Virus record (IMG/VR): IMGVR_UViG_3300013130_000015
Span: 1-36,453 of that record
DNA: 36,453 nt
Direction: 5' to 3' (one strand)
DNA from: a virus
The position numbers and the translations under genes are program-made. Below the pieces are notes generated by a model. It worked only from the letters and a program-made list of their open reading frames with translations. It was not told the DNA's origin and did not search any database. This document shows positions 24,094 to 31,787 of this stretch, one piece after another (within the stretch, counting starts at the first letter, position 1; each line of letters opens with the position of its first letter).

Positions 24094-24335
24094 ACTTCGG
24101 TTGCCTCTATTTTTATGACCCATCTACTACCGTCGTGCGTCATCTCTAGCTTCTCGAACGGCAGTCTTCCTGCGTATAGAGCGAAGTTAACCTCTCCGTC
24201 GATAACAACGTCTTTGAGAAATTGAAACTGCCGTCTGGGAATTTCTGGTCCAGAAGAATCAATGTCAAGGATTTTGACGATTACCTTCTCGCCACTGCCG
24301 TCACCTACTCTGATTCTCCTAACAATCCGTTCCAT
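24090..24335 (-). CDS. Small hypothetical protein
   Basis: An 81-residue beta-rich protein (MERIVRRIRVGDGSGEKVIV..., ending WVIKIEATEV), not recognised. AAGAAGG lies at a proper distance before the ATG, and the start follows the aminotransferase stop by one base (TAACATG). It is translationally coupled to both neighbours. Confidence 0.6.
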   Translation of the reverse strand: MERIVRRIRVGDGSGEKVIVKILDIDSSGPEIPRRQFQFLKDVVIDGEVNFALYAGRLPFEKLEMTHDGSRWVIKIEATEV

Positions 24336-24336
24336 G

Positions 24337-25353
24337 TTAAAATACCTTCTTCAGCTTCTCTACAGCCTCTCTGACAGCCAGGGTAGATGCAGCACAGTTG
24401 AGGCGGAAGTAGTTATTTGATACCCCACATGCGTCGCCACGAACAACGAACACCTTTGCGGCATTAAATGCATTTTTGAAACGGTCAGCATCGTCCGTGG
24501 CATTAATCCAAGCAAACATACCGCCACTCTTACCAAGTGCGCCATCCATATGGCATTGAGGCAGCACGGATTTAATTGCTGCAGCATTCTGAGAAATCGT
24601 GTTCCTGATGGACTCGCGCACCTTCTTGTAAATGACCTCGAATTTCATGTTGTGCTCAAGCATATCGATTGCCATCAGCTGTGACAACGTGGAGACGCCT
24701 GACGTGGTGGTCTCAACGTACTTTGCAGCCAGTTCAGCCTCTTCCCGCTTTCTGAAGATTGCCCAACCTACCCGAAGACCAGACATGCCAAACACCTTGG
24801 ACATTGAGCCGATTATAACATCTGCCCGCTTAAGCGACTGAGCCTCTTCTGAGTTTTGGTTAAAACCGTAAATATCAGATGCATACACCGAGTCCCAAAT
24901 TATCGACTCACCTGGAAGGTGGACCCCATCGTCATTGCCGGTTGGATTATTAGGGAAGGTGACGACAGAGACAGTACCGTCAAAGTATTTTTTGTCAGGT
25001 GACACAGAGGTGAACTTGTCGCCAGCCAAGACAGGGATTCTCGGCCAGTAGGGTGCCTCTGCGTAGACCTTCTTGTACTGGTGAATAGCTGCCAACAAGG
25101 CCTGGGTCGCTCCATTGGTAACCACTACGTGACCAGGGTGGTCCTCGTCACAGATACCGTTGGCGATTGAGTAAGCCATAATAGCCTTCGTCAGCTGCGG
25201 AAGCCCCTCGCATTGAGGGTATGCGATGTCTTCTGCCACCCAGTCTACCGGGCGGTTCCGCGCAATTGCGTATGCCTCTCTCACTACGGTAGCTTCACCG
25301 ATTGCGAGATTGGTCCATCCAGGTACATTGCCTCTATTTATCAAGCTGTCCAT
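24337..25353 (-). CDS. PLP-dependent class I/II aminotransferase
   Basis: A 338-residue fold-type I aminotransferase with every key signature: VVTNGATQALLA (cofactor phosphate loop), TFPNNPTG, DSVYASDIYG (Asp and Tyr contacts to the cofactor), GSMSKVFGMSGLRVGWA (Lys forming the Schiff base) and FRLNCA near the end (Arg for the substrate carboxylate). It should move an amino group between an amino acid and a keto acid; the substrate is not predictable. It is about 40 residues shorter than usual cellular enzymes, mainly in the middle. I start at the ATG of MDSLINRG, just after the upstream stop, with GGA in range; ATG 25386 would add 11 residues. An aminotransferase is unusual in a phage. Confidence 0.9.
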   Translation of the reverse strand: MDSLINRGNVPGWTNLAIGEATVVREAYAIARNRPVDWVAEDIAYPQCEGLPQLTKAIMAYSIANGICDEDHPGHVVVTNGATQALLAAIHQYKKVYAEAPYWPRIPVLAGDKFTSVSPDKKYFDGTVSVVTFPNNPTGNDDGVHLPGESIIWDSVYASDIYGFNQNSEEAQSLKRADVIIGSMSKVFGMSGLRVGWAIFRKREEAELAAKYVETTTSGVSTLSQLMAIDMLEHNMKFEVIYKKVRESIRNTISQNAAAIKSVLPQCHMDGALGKSGGMFAWINATDDADRFKNAFNAAKVFVVRGDACGVSNNYFRLNCAASTLAVREAVEKLKKVF

Positions 25354-25354
25354 T

Positions 25355-25966
25355 TTAGAATCCGATTCTGGCTTGAATGCCTCCATCAAGCCTACTATTT
25401 GCCCATAGTCCTAGATTGACACCCCAAAACAAATTTCGTTCAACAAACACCCCTAAAATCATTTGATCGGGGATAGGTATGACTGGCTTTGTGCTGCCAA
25501 GTGGGTCGGTCAGAGACAAGCCAAGCTGAACACCTGCAGACCACTTGGGACGCCTGTCTACTTCCTTCTCGACTATCTTGACCTTCTCGACTGTACTCTC
25601 TTTCCAGAGCTTCACAAGCTCGTCCACATTTAGCTTAGTCTGAGAGGACGAATTGGTATTGGTCTGGGTGCTGGTCTCGCTCTTGTCAATCTCCGTCTCT
25701 GTAATGGTTTTCTCTCCATCAGGCTTGACGGTCGTGGTGGTGGTCCTCTGCAGGTTGGATTTCTTTGAGGCAGTCATCTGAGTGATTAGCGTCTTAATTT
25801 CCTCCAGGTTCACGGTAGTCTGCTTGGTCTCGTGGTGAATCTCAACACGCTTCTCAACCTCCACAGTCTTGACCTTGGTGGGCGCAGTATATCGGCCTGC
25901 CGTGAATGCACCTGCCAGTACGATTGTTGCTACGATAGCTATAATTGCAGTCTTCTTATTTAGCAC
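25355..25966 (-). CDS. Membrane-anchored coiled-coil protein
   Basis: A 203-residue protein with an N-terminal transmembrane anchor (about residues 6-24, TAIIAIVATIVLAGAFTAG), then a charged, Thr-rich, probably coiled or extended region (about 30-140). The C-terminal domain has alternating Gly/hydrophobic strands (WSAGVQLGLSLTDPLG ... ANSRLDGGIQARIGF) and a terminal Phe, like an outer-membrane or beta-domain end. It would span the periplasm from the inner membrane, a layout seen in spanin-like proteins, but no endolysin or holin lies nearby. Function not assigned. It starts 11 bases inside the ClpP-like gene. Confidence 0.65.
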   Translation of the reverse strand: MLNKKTAIIAIVATIVLAGAFTAGRYTAPTKVKTVEVEKRVEIHHETKQTTVNLEEIKTLITQMTASKKSNLQRTTTTTVKPDGEKTITETEIDKSETSTQTNTNSSSQTKLNVDELVKLWKESTVEKVKIVEKEVDRRPKWSAGVQLGLSLTDPLGSTKPVIPIPDQMILGVFVERNLFWGVNLGLWANSRLDGGIQARIGF

Positions 25967-26543
25967 GCTTCTTACCCCTTCTGCTTCTCACATTATTATT
26001 CTTTTTGATAATTCCATCTGCAAAACCTCTCTGTACTGCAGTCGCTGCAGACATGTAGTAGTCGTTTGCACAGAGGGATTGAATTTCCTCAGCTGGAACA
26101 CCAGAATGGAGGGAAAGGGTGGAGTAGTACATAGCTGACAGAGCCTCTACCTCTTTCGCCAGGGCAATTACCTGGTTGGTCGTCATGTCTGCCGCTACGC
26201 CACCGTTGTGAATCATAAAGCGGGTGTTCTCTGAAAGCATCCGAGTCTTGCAGGCCTGGATAATCAGGGTAGCAATTGACTGACACTCACCGTAGGCATA
26301 GCAATGCACATCGTTGTTAGCCGTTCTGATTGCATCGTAAATGCCCCATCCTGCACCTTCCTCGCCACCGAGGGAAGAGAGCACAAGCTGGATTGGACCT
26401 CGCGTGCGGTCCAGCTGTCGCAGGTGGAAAATTAGTTCGCCAGCCGTTGGTGTATCAATCGGCCCAAACAGATATAACTCCCGATACTTGGGATTGAGTT
26501 CAACAATTGTGTGTTCCTCGAAGTTTTTTTTCTTCTTACGCAT
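25956..26543 (-). CDS. ClpP-like serine protease
   Basis: A 195-residue protein of the ClpP (S14) family. Catalytic triad candidates are Ser89 (GECQSIATLI), His112 (FMIHNGG) and Asp161 (ANDYYMSAA); the His-Asp distance of 49 equals that in E. coli ClpP. The oxyanion region is SSLGGEEGAGWGIYDAI. The N-terminus is short and Lys-rich (MRKKKKNF), without the usual ClpP propeptide. No Clp ATPase is encoded in this window, so it would need a host unfoldase or work alone on peptides. Since a separate prohead protease is present, capsid maturation is not its obvious job. It is coupled to the helicase gene by TAATG. Confidence 0.9.
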   Translation of the reverse strand: MRKKKKNFEEHTIVELNPKYRELYLFGPIDTPTAGELIFHLRQLDRTRGPIQLVLSSLGGEEGAGWGIYDAIRTANNDVHCYAYGECQSIATLIIQACKTRMLSENTRFMIHNGGVAADMTTNQVIALAKEVEALSAMYYSTLSLHSGVPAEEIQSLCANDYYMSAATAVQRGFADGIIKKNNNVRSRRGKKRAK

Positions 26544-28021
26544 TAGCCAGCCTCTTGAACCTCTTTGATAAGGTTAGCCTCAGTTGACCAGTAAGGCCAC
26601 ATTGCCTTTAATGGAATCCACTTTGTCTCTGCAAAATTCAAACGCCCAATAGAATATTTTTGCGAGTACATGCCCCTATTCCTGTCATAAAATCCAACCC
26701 CAACGTAGCCAGTGCGTGAACCGTCGAGGCGGAACTTAGCAACTCGAATAAATGTAGCACTGGAAATGTCTTGGTCTGGGTCTGAACACACAAACTCTTT
26801 GCAAGGTGCAAGCATGATACAAGTGGTGGCAATTTTTGTGATTTCGGAAGAGCCATGGAAGTCGTCAAGCTCTGGGACAATGTTCTTAGATGCACCTTTA
26901 CGTAGGTGGGCAATGCATAAAATGGGGATACCTAGCACGAGGGTTAGGTAGCGCAACTTCTTCAACAGCTTGCCCATTTCGTCGTTCTTGTTGCTGTCCT
27001 TGCCGTCGAGGTCAATGTAGTGCAAGTGGTCAATGATGATAAGGTCAGAATTTTTGTGGACCTTCATGACCTCTCGGTCAAGTGTGTCGATATCAAAGTC
27101 GCCGCGCACACGGTAGTACGTACTGAGAGTCGAGTATTTTTTCTTGATTTCTTCGTCCACTTCATCGGAGAACTTATCCAACGTCTCTTTATAGCGCCCC
27201 AGACGCCACTCGGCATAGCCAAAGCAATCGCCCGTGCCTGGATTCTCGTCAAGGAATCTCTCTAGCAAAAGGTTGTACTTGATACGCCGCTCGATTTCAT
27301 TTTCCTCAGCTTCGAGGAAGAATGCACTAACTCGGAAACCCTTTTCGGCATTGCACTTGGCGACGATTTTTGCTATTTCGGTCTTACCGACGCCGGTACG
27401 TGCCCCAATAACAATCAAGTCTTTGCGAGCAATCTGAATCAGTGAATCGTCCAGAAAATTGACACCGTAAGCCAATGGCTTAAGGTTCTCTTTGTAACGC
27501 TCAGACTTCTCCCTGGAAACGCGGTCTGCCATTGACTCCATGGCGTCTGGAGTAAGGCCAAGGGTCGAGTCCAGCTTCTGGAGCTTGTTTGCACCCTGTT
27601 CCCAGAGTTCGTAGGCAATTTGGTACTGACCTGCATTGAATGCAGTACTAAGCTCAATCGCCTGGGAGACAATTAAGCGGCTCTTTGCCCAGTTGGTCAG
27701 CTTGGACTGGATAATGTCCATGCCTACTTTATTGGCGATGCCGACACACTCACTAGCTGCCTTAGCAAGGCTGGCTGTGTTATCAGAACCATGCGTACTG
27801 ACAAAGGCCTCAAACTCAAGCAACGTGGGAGGCCGTTTGTATTTGTCGCGGAACTTACCAAAGATGGACCACAGTTCTACCAGAACCGCAGATGTCGTGG
27901 CAAACCAGTCTTTGTTAACCTCGATGGCATCAAGCTGGCGAACAAACTCAGAATCTTGCAGCGCGTGCCCGATTACTGCCTGTTGGTGTATTTTTGTAAA
28001 TTCTTCGGTTTTGGCAGACAT
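26543..28021 (-). CDS. Replicative DNA helicase, DnaB-like
   Basis: A 492-residue hexameric-helicase type protein. The N-terminal 150 residues are helical (DnaB-N-like, IHQQAVIGHALQDSEFV). The RecA-like motor has Walker A GARTGVGKTE (residues 206-215), a glutamate-bearing segment FFLEAEENEIERRIKYNLL, Walker B DLIIIDHLHYID (about 329-340) and the following LRYLTLVLGIPILCIAHLRK, matching DnaB motifs 1a to 3. It unwinds DNA at the phage fork. Start: ATG with GGAA eight bases upstream. The gene begins just beyond the terminator that follows the RecA-like gene, so it needs its own promoter, which I could not define. Confidence 0.92.
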   Translation of the reverse strand: MSAKTEEFTKIHQQAVIGHALQDSEFVRQLDAIEVNKDWFATTSAVLVELWSIFGKFRDKYKRPPTLLEFEAFVSTHGSDNTASLAKAASECVGIANKVGMDIIQSKLTNWAKSRLIVSQAIELSTAFNAGQYQIAYELWEQGANKLQKLDSTLGLTPDAMESMADRVSREKSERYKENLKPLAYGVNFLDDSLIQIARKDLIVIGARTGVGKTEIAKIVAKCNAEKGFRVSAFFLEAEENEIERRIKYNLLLERFLDENPGTGDCFGYAEWRLGRYKETLDKFSDEVDEEIKKKYSTLSTYYRVRGDFDIDTLDREVMKVHKNSDLIIIDHLHYIDLDGKDSNKNDEMGKLLKKLRYLTLVLGIPILCIAHLRKGASKNIVPELDDFHGSSEITKIATTCIMLAPCKEFVCSDPDQDISSATFIRVAKFRLDGSRTGYVGVGFYDRNRGMYSQKYSIGRLNFAETKWIPLKAMWPYWSTEANLIKEVQEAG

Positions 28022-28069
28022 AAGAAAATTCCAGACAGACCTACAAAACGAACCCTAACACAACCGCAC

Positions 28070-28110
28070 AAAAGAATCAAGGAGCCATGAATCATTCACA
28101 GCCCCTTGAT
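28070..28110 (-). terminator. Hairpin terminator after the RecA-like gene
   Basis: Imperfect hairpin with a 7-bp closing stem ATCAAGG/CCTTGAT (28076-28082 and 28104-28110). On the minus strand it is followed by TTCTTTT. On the plus strand it is followed by TTTTGTTTTT, so it is potentially bidirectional. It begins nine bases after the RecA-like gene stop. Confidence 0.7.
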
Positions 28111-28118
28111 TTTTGTTT

Positions 28119-29279
28119 TTACTCGTCTCCGCTATTCTCTAGCATTTCTTCCACATCGTCGTCCGTGTCAGTTGGAGCGTCCAGAATATTGTCACTGGGG
28201 CCACTTCCTACCTGGAACTTGGAATTTTTCTCTTCCTCCAGGAGACGCTTGACAACGAACTTCTGCAGGTCCACAGAGTCACGAAGCCCGTTCAGCAAAG
28301 CTGGCTTGCCAGTGAACTTCTTGCCATCGACGGAATAAGTGGTGTTATTGATGCGCTCAATAATTCCCCACCGAGTACCGAGACGGAACACCTCTTCATG
28401 CTGATTTACTACACCATTGGCATAGTCAATCGTGAACTCACCAGAACGCCCTGCAGGGCCAACCGATGATTTTTGCATCCAGACTGCCACCTTATGACCG
28501 GTGATATCTGCAGTGTCTGAAACGTCTTTACGAGCCTCATTTTCAAACGCATTACCAAGCTCGTCAGTACGTCCCGCCTTGTTTTTATTCCGCTCAACGT
28601 GAACAAAATACTCACAGTGGTGGAGGACGCCGAAGCTCGCTGCTGCTTTTGTCTTGTTGCCTCGTTTTTGCTCCAGCATATCCATTTCTGCTCGCTGCTG
28701 ACAACAGAGCACAAGGTGGAAATTGTTGCGTCGTTGGACTGGGAGAATTTTCTTCAAGCCAACTTGCATCGTCATTGCGTGGTCGCCAATTGTGTGCTTT
28801 TCGACGGTCTCAAGCTCTGCTTCTCGTCGGCCTTGAATACCGTTGATAGAGTCAACAATGACCATCTTGACTGGAGCGCCCTTCTGGCACATTGCATTGA
28901 TTTCACCTGCAATTGTGTCAAAAACCTCTCCAGCTCGATTTACCTCGAAGACGATGTACCGGTCAAGGTCAACCCCGAGCGACTTCAGAGTATCGACCGA
29001 CATTTGACCATCATCACGAAATTCGGTGTCGAACTTGATGACAATTGCCTCAGGGTCGTCTCGATGCAGCTGCCCAATGGTGGCATTGGTCAACAGTGAT
29101 TTACCACCTCCAGGTGGACCCCACAAGAGTGTAGAGTATCCAAGAGGTAGCCCATGCGTCTTGCCGTAAATAAAATTCACGGAAGGTGACGGTGTTCGGA
29201 TGACTTTTGAAAAGCGGTCTACCCGCTCTTTTACTGCGCCATCCAGCTTCTTAAGTTGTTCTGCCCATTTATTTGCCAT
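28119..29279 (-). CDS. RecA/UvsX-like recombinase
   Basis: A 386-residue strand-exchange protein. Walker A WGPPGGGKSL (residues 53-62), a glutamate-containing strand-turn VIKFDTEFRDDGQM, Walker B VKMVIVDSINGIQGRRE (about 138-154), a DNA-binding loop region and LVLCCQQRAEMD fit the RecA core, closer to phage UvsX-type than to bacterial RecA in motif wording. The C-terminus is very acidic (TDTDDDVEEMLENSGDE), as in RecA and UvsX where it tempers DNA binding. It probably works with the adjacent SSB in replication-linked recombination. The start has AGG at a usable distance. Confidence 0.92.
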   Translation of the reverse strand: MANKWAEQLKKLDGAVKERVDRFSKVIRTPSPSVNFIYGKTHGLPLGYSTLLWGPPGGGKSLLTNATIGQLHRDDPEAIVIKFDTEFRDDGQMSVDTLKSLGVDLDRYIVFEVNRAGEVFDTIAGEINAMCQKGAPVKMVIVDSINGIQGRREAELETVEKHTIGDHAMTMQVGLKKILPVQRRNNFHLVLCCQQRAEMDMLEQKRGNKTKAAASFGVLHHCEYFVHVERNKNKAGRTDELGNAFENEARKDVSDTADITGHKVAVWMQKSSVGPAGRSGEFTIDYANGVVNQHEEVFRLGTRWGIIERINNTTYSVDGKKFTGKPALLNGLRDSVDLQKFVVKRLLEEEKNSKFQVGSGPSDNILDAPTDTDDDVEEMLENSGDE

Positions 29280-29282
29280 TTT

Positions 29283-29864
29283 TTAGTACCTGTTTGCGTG
29301 TGGGTTTGCGAATCCTGCTGGCATCTCAAAGTCGTCATCGCACGAGTCTTTCGACTCAGAAGGTTGTGGTGAATGAAGAGGTTGATTGGGTTGCCAGCTT
29401 GAACGCTCTGAAATCAGTTTCTTTACAGAGTTGTACGCATTCTGGAACTCAAGAGCCTTTCCTCCTATGTATGAAAGGACTGTGATAATTTCATTCAGTC
29501 TCTCAGTCGCAGCCCTAACCTGTGGGTTGACTTCTGCGACAGCTTCGCGCATTTCCTTCGACGACTTTGTTTTGCGCTTCTCAAGCTCTGCATCTGCACC
29601 AAGAAGTGCTTCGGCATAGGCAATATCGCGATGGTGCTTTGCTACGTTCCGTTCATGGGTCAACAGGGTGATAGTTCTGTTCAACTTACCCCAATTGTCT
29701 GCAAAGCAACTCAACAACTCAGCCGCATTGTGCGAATTAGTTTGAGCAACTTCCTGCAACCTGACTTCCGCCGCAACCACCGCTGCGATATCCAAAAGGA
29801 TTGGGTTGCCTACTCCGTCTCCAGCGGGAACAATGTATTTTCCAATAGGTGAATCAATAGACAT
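29283..29864 (-). CDS. Hypothetical helical protein beside the recombinase
   Basis: A 193-residue protein, helical from about residue 25 to 150 (VVAAEVRLQEVAQ, AELLSCFADNWGKLN, coiled-coil-like AEVNPQVRAATERLNEIITV), then a Ser/Pro/Asp-rich tail ending DDFEMPAGFANPHANRY. The tail shares the pattern EMPxGFAxP with the N-terminus of the SSB encoded just upstream. Sandwiched between SSB and recombinase, it could be a recombination mediator (UvsY-like role), but there is no family match. Shine-Dalgarno GGAGAG, spacing about six. It follows a strong terminator closely, so it depends on readthrough or an unseen promoter. Confidence 0.62.
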   Translation of the reverse strand: MSIDSPIGKYIVPAGDGVGNPILLDIAAVVAAEVRLQEVAQTNSHNAAELLSCFADNWGKLNRTITLLTHERNVAKHHRDIAYAEALLGADAELEKRKTKSSKEMREAVAEVNPQVRAATERLNEIITVLSYIGGKALEFQNAYNSVKKLISERSSWQPNQPLHSPQPSESKDSCDDDFEMPAGFANPHANRY

Positions 29865-29876
29865 TTAAAGCTCTCC

Positions 29877-29938
29877 AAAAAAAGCCCGTCTGTTGGTGTG
29901 AAAAAAACAACACCACAAACATCACACCAACAGACGGG
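29877..29938 (-). terminator. Strong intrinsic terminator after the SSB gene
   Basis: Perfect 16-bp stem (29885-29900 with 29923-29938; CCCGTCTGTTGGTGTG and its complement), a 22-base AC-rich loop and seven Ts on the minus strand (29883-29877). It starts 12 bases after the SSB stop. The Shine-Dalgarno site of the next gene lies directly after the T-run. Confidence 0.93.
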
Positions 29939-29949
29939 GCACAGGTTAA

Positions 29950-30972
29950 TTAGATTGCGTTAAACTCGGCTTCAAACTCGTCGTTTGAAACCTCTTCAGC
30001 TGCTGCAGCTGGCTTTACAGCCTTTGCTGCTGCAGGCTTTGCTGCTGCCTTCGCTGGCGTCTTGATTTCGTCAGAAGCCATTGAAAAGAGGTCTTCCTCT
30101 GCAGGTGTTGCACCTTCTTCAAGGAAGGTAGCCTCTTCATCGACTGGCTCTGCCTTGATGCCGAGAATGCGAGACACCTCGTCGGGATTATCATCCTCCA
30201 GGTCAGCAATCTGCTGCAACTGCTCATCCGAGTAACGAATCTTCGCCTTCTCTGCCTCGAAGTCTGGAAGGACGGCAAGAGCCTCCTGTGCCAGCCTCTT
30301 GTCGAGAATGTGAGTGGCAATGACTTCAGAGCCATCAGGACGCTTGGTGCGATGCACATCAACCGTGTCTGGAGTACCGAAGCCGTTGCCAGTGCGAGTG
30401 AACTCAAACCAGACACCCTTAACACCCATCGGGGTGTAGCCGTCCTGAATGAGAGCCTTCACCTTCGTGCGAAGTGCCTTCATGGCCTGCGTGTTGAGAC
30501 GCAACACACCAAGCTCGCCACGCTGATTGACGGCATACACACGATACTTCCCGTCGTAGCCGTGGTCTTTCAGCCACTGAGTGTGAGGTGCCTGCGCCTT
30601 CTTGATTTGCGCTTCAGAGGCGTTCTTCTGCCTGCCAATTGCCTTGATTTCCTCAATACGGTCAAGGTGTTTCTGGCGCTTCACAAAGAGGGGACACTCT
30701 TTAGTGACAGTGGACTTGCCGAACTGAAATTCGCGCTCGCGAGTGCAGAGGATTGGGATGCCTCGAACCTTACCCTTCGCATCGCGACCTTGCCAGAAGT
30801 AGGTGTGCCAAAAGGTGGTGTAGTCACGCCCTTTGACCAAGCTCTTCATTGCAGGGAGAATACGAAAAACAGCGGTGCTGTCCTTCTCCAGGGACCAGTT
30901 TTGGAAGCGTGCCCCTCCGTAATTGGGGTCCGCAAAGCCTTCCGGCATTTCATTGTTTTCGATGTTACTCAT
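29950..30972 (-). CDS. Single-stranded DNA-binding protein
   Basis: A 340-residue protein with the layout of phage SSBs: a short N-terminal peptide (MSNIENNEMPEGFADP), an OB-fold-like body with many aromatic and basic residues (VFRILPAMKSLVKGRDYTTF, GIPILCTREREF, YRVYAVNQRGELGVLRLNTQ, GVWFEFTRTGNGFGTPD), an Ala/Lys-rich linker, and a C-terminal acidic tip DEFEAEFNAI that in SSBs recruits partners. Its place among polymerase, recombinase and helicase genes agrees. It probably coats single strands at the fork and mediates recombinase loading. AGAGG precedes the ATG by about ten bases. A strong terminator follows, consistent with separate high-level expression. Confidence 0.85.
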   Translation of the reverse strand: MSNIENNEMPEGFADPNYGGARFQNWSLEKDSTAVFRILPAMKSLVKGRDYTTFWHTYFWQGRDAKGKVRGIPILCTREREFQFGKSTVTKECPLFVKRQKHLDRIEEIKAIGRQKNASEAQIKKAQAPHTQWLKDHGYDGKYRVYAVNQRGELGVLRLNTQAMKALRTKVKALIQDGYTPMGVKGVWFEFTRTGNGFGTPDTVDVHRTKRPDGSEVIATHILDKRLAQEALAVLPDFEAEKAKIRYSDEQLQQIADLEDDNPDEVSRILGIKAEPVDEEATFLEEGATPAEEDLFSMASDEIKTPAKAAAKPAAAKAVKPAAAAEEVSNDEFEAEFNAI

Positions 30973-30986
30973 GGTTTTTATTACCT

Positions 30987-31787
30987 CTATTTTGCTTTCT
31001 TGATGATTTCAACGATGTTTTCTTTGTTCACTGTGAACGATGGGTCGAGAATTTCAGATGCCGTTCTGGCGAAAAGCCCCTCGATGAGTTCTTTTACTCT
31101 GGGGTCTGGTGTATTAAGGACAAATACCGGAACTCGGTCATTTGTCAATTTTTTTGTGATTGTTTGGTTTACGATATCAGCACGATAAATTGCTGTCAAC
31201 AGTTTGTTTGCCAAAGGCAGGATGTGATTTGCGATTGCGTTTCTGAGGTCTACCCTCTTTACTACAGGTGTAAGATTAAGAGTCGAAACAATGTCCCCAT
31301 CAACATCAAAATTACTAGCCAACCTGTTGATTTCATTGGTCAAAGCAATATACTGCGACGTACTAAAAGTGGGCTGATAGCGGGCATTTTGGGGCAGGTC
31401 GTCCACCGGCTGGCCGTAGGTCAATTCTACTGCATCCGTGAAGATTGTGAATGGATAGTCTCCCTGCATGACAATGGAGGACTCTCGCACAAACAGGTCT
31501 ACCTCTGCGAGCTTCGAGGCGTCTCCATCAAGGAACACACCAATCAATCGGTTGGGGACAGTGAGTTGCAAAAGTTTTTCTTTGTCTTCTTTCACACTGG
31601 CGCGAGACTGTTCACGTATGACTTCGTAACCGCTCTTAATCGAGTAGGGAACCTCAGACGTTGGTCGGTCTACCACAATTTGTGCTGCCTTGATGGCAGC
31701 AATCAGTGCCGGTACTGGGCTCTGTGATTCTACCTCTGGCTCTTGTTGTTTTGCCTCTTGCTTCTCTTCTTTATTTTTCTTGCTCAT
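30987..31787 (-). CDS. Hypothetical protein between polymerase and SSB genes
   Basis: A 266-residue protein not recognised. The first 25 residues are Lys/Glu/Gln-rich and disordered. The rest is mixed alpha/beta (KLLQLTVPNRLIGVFLDG, SSIVMQGDYPFTIFTDAVEL) with a helical C-terminal part (HILPLANKLLTAIYRADIV ... ENIVEIIKKAK). No nucleotide-binding or metal motif was found. It overlaps the polymerase gene by 17 bases, so it is part of the replication transcript and may be a replisome accessory. Confidence 0.6.
   Translation of the reverse strand: MSKKNKEEKQEAKQQEPEVESQSPVPALIAAIKAAQIVVDRPTSEVPYSIKSGYEVIREQSRASVKEDKEKLLQLTVPNRLIGVFLDGDASKLAEVDLFVRESSIVMQGDYPFTIFTDAVELTYGQPVDDLPQNARYQPTFSTSQYIALTNEINRLASNFDVDGDIVSTLNLTPVVKRVDLRNAIANHILPLANKLLTAIYRADIVNQTITKKLTNDRVPVFVLNTPDPRVKELIEGLFARTASEILDPSFTVNKENIVEIIKKAK

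Noticed and set aside
30310-31727. Two overlapping plus-strand frames of 292 codons opposite the SSB gene and its neighbour
   Set aside because: Cys/Phe-rich shadow translations with no ribosome site, opposite well-supported minus-strand genes.
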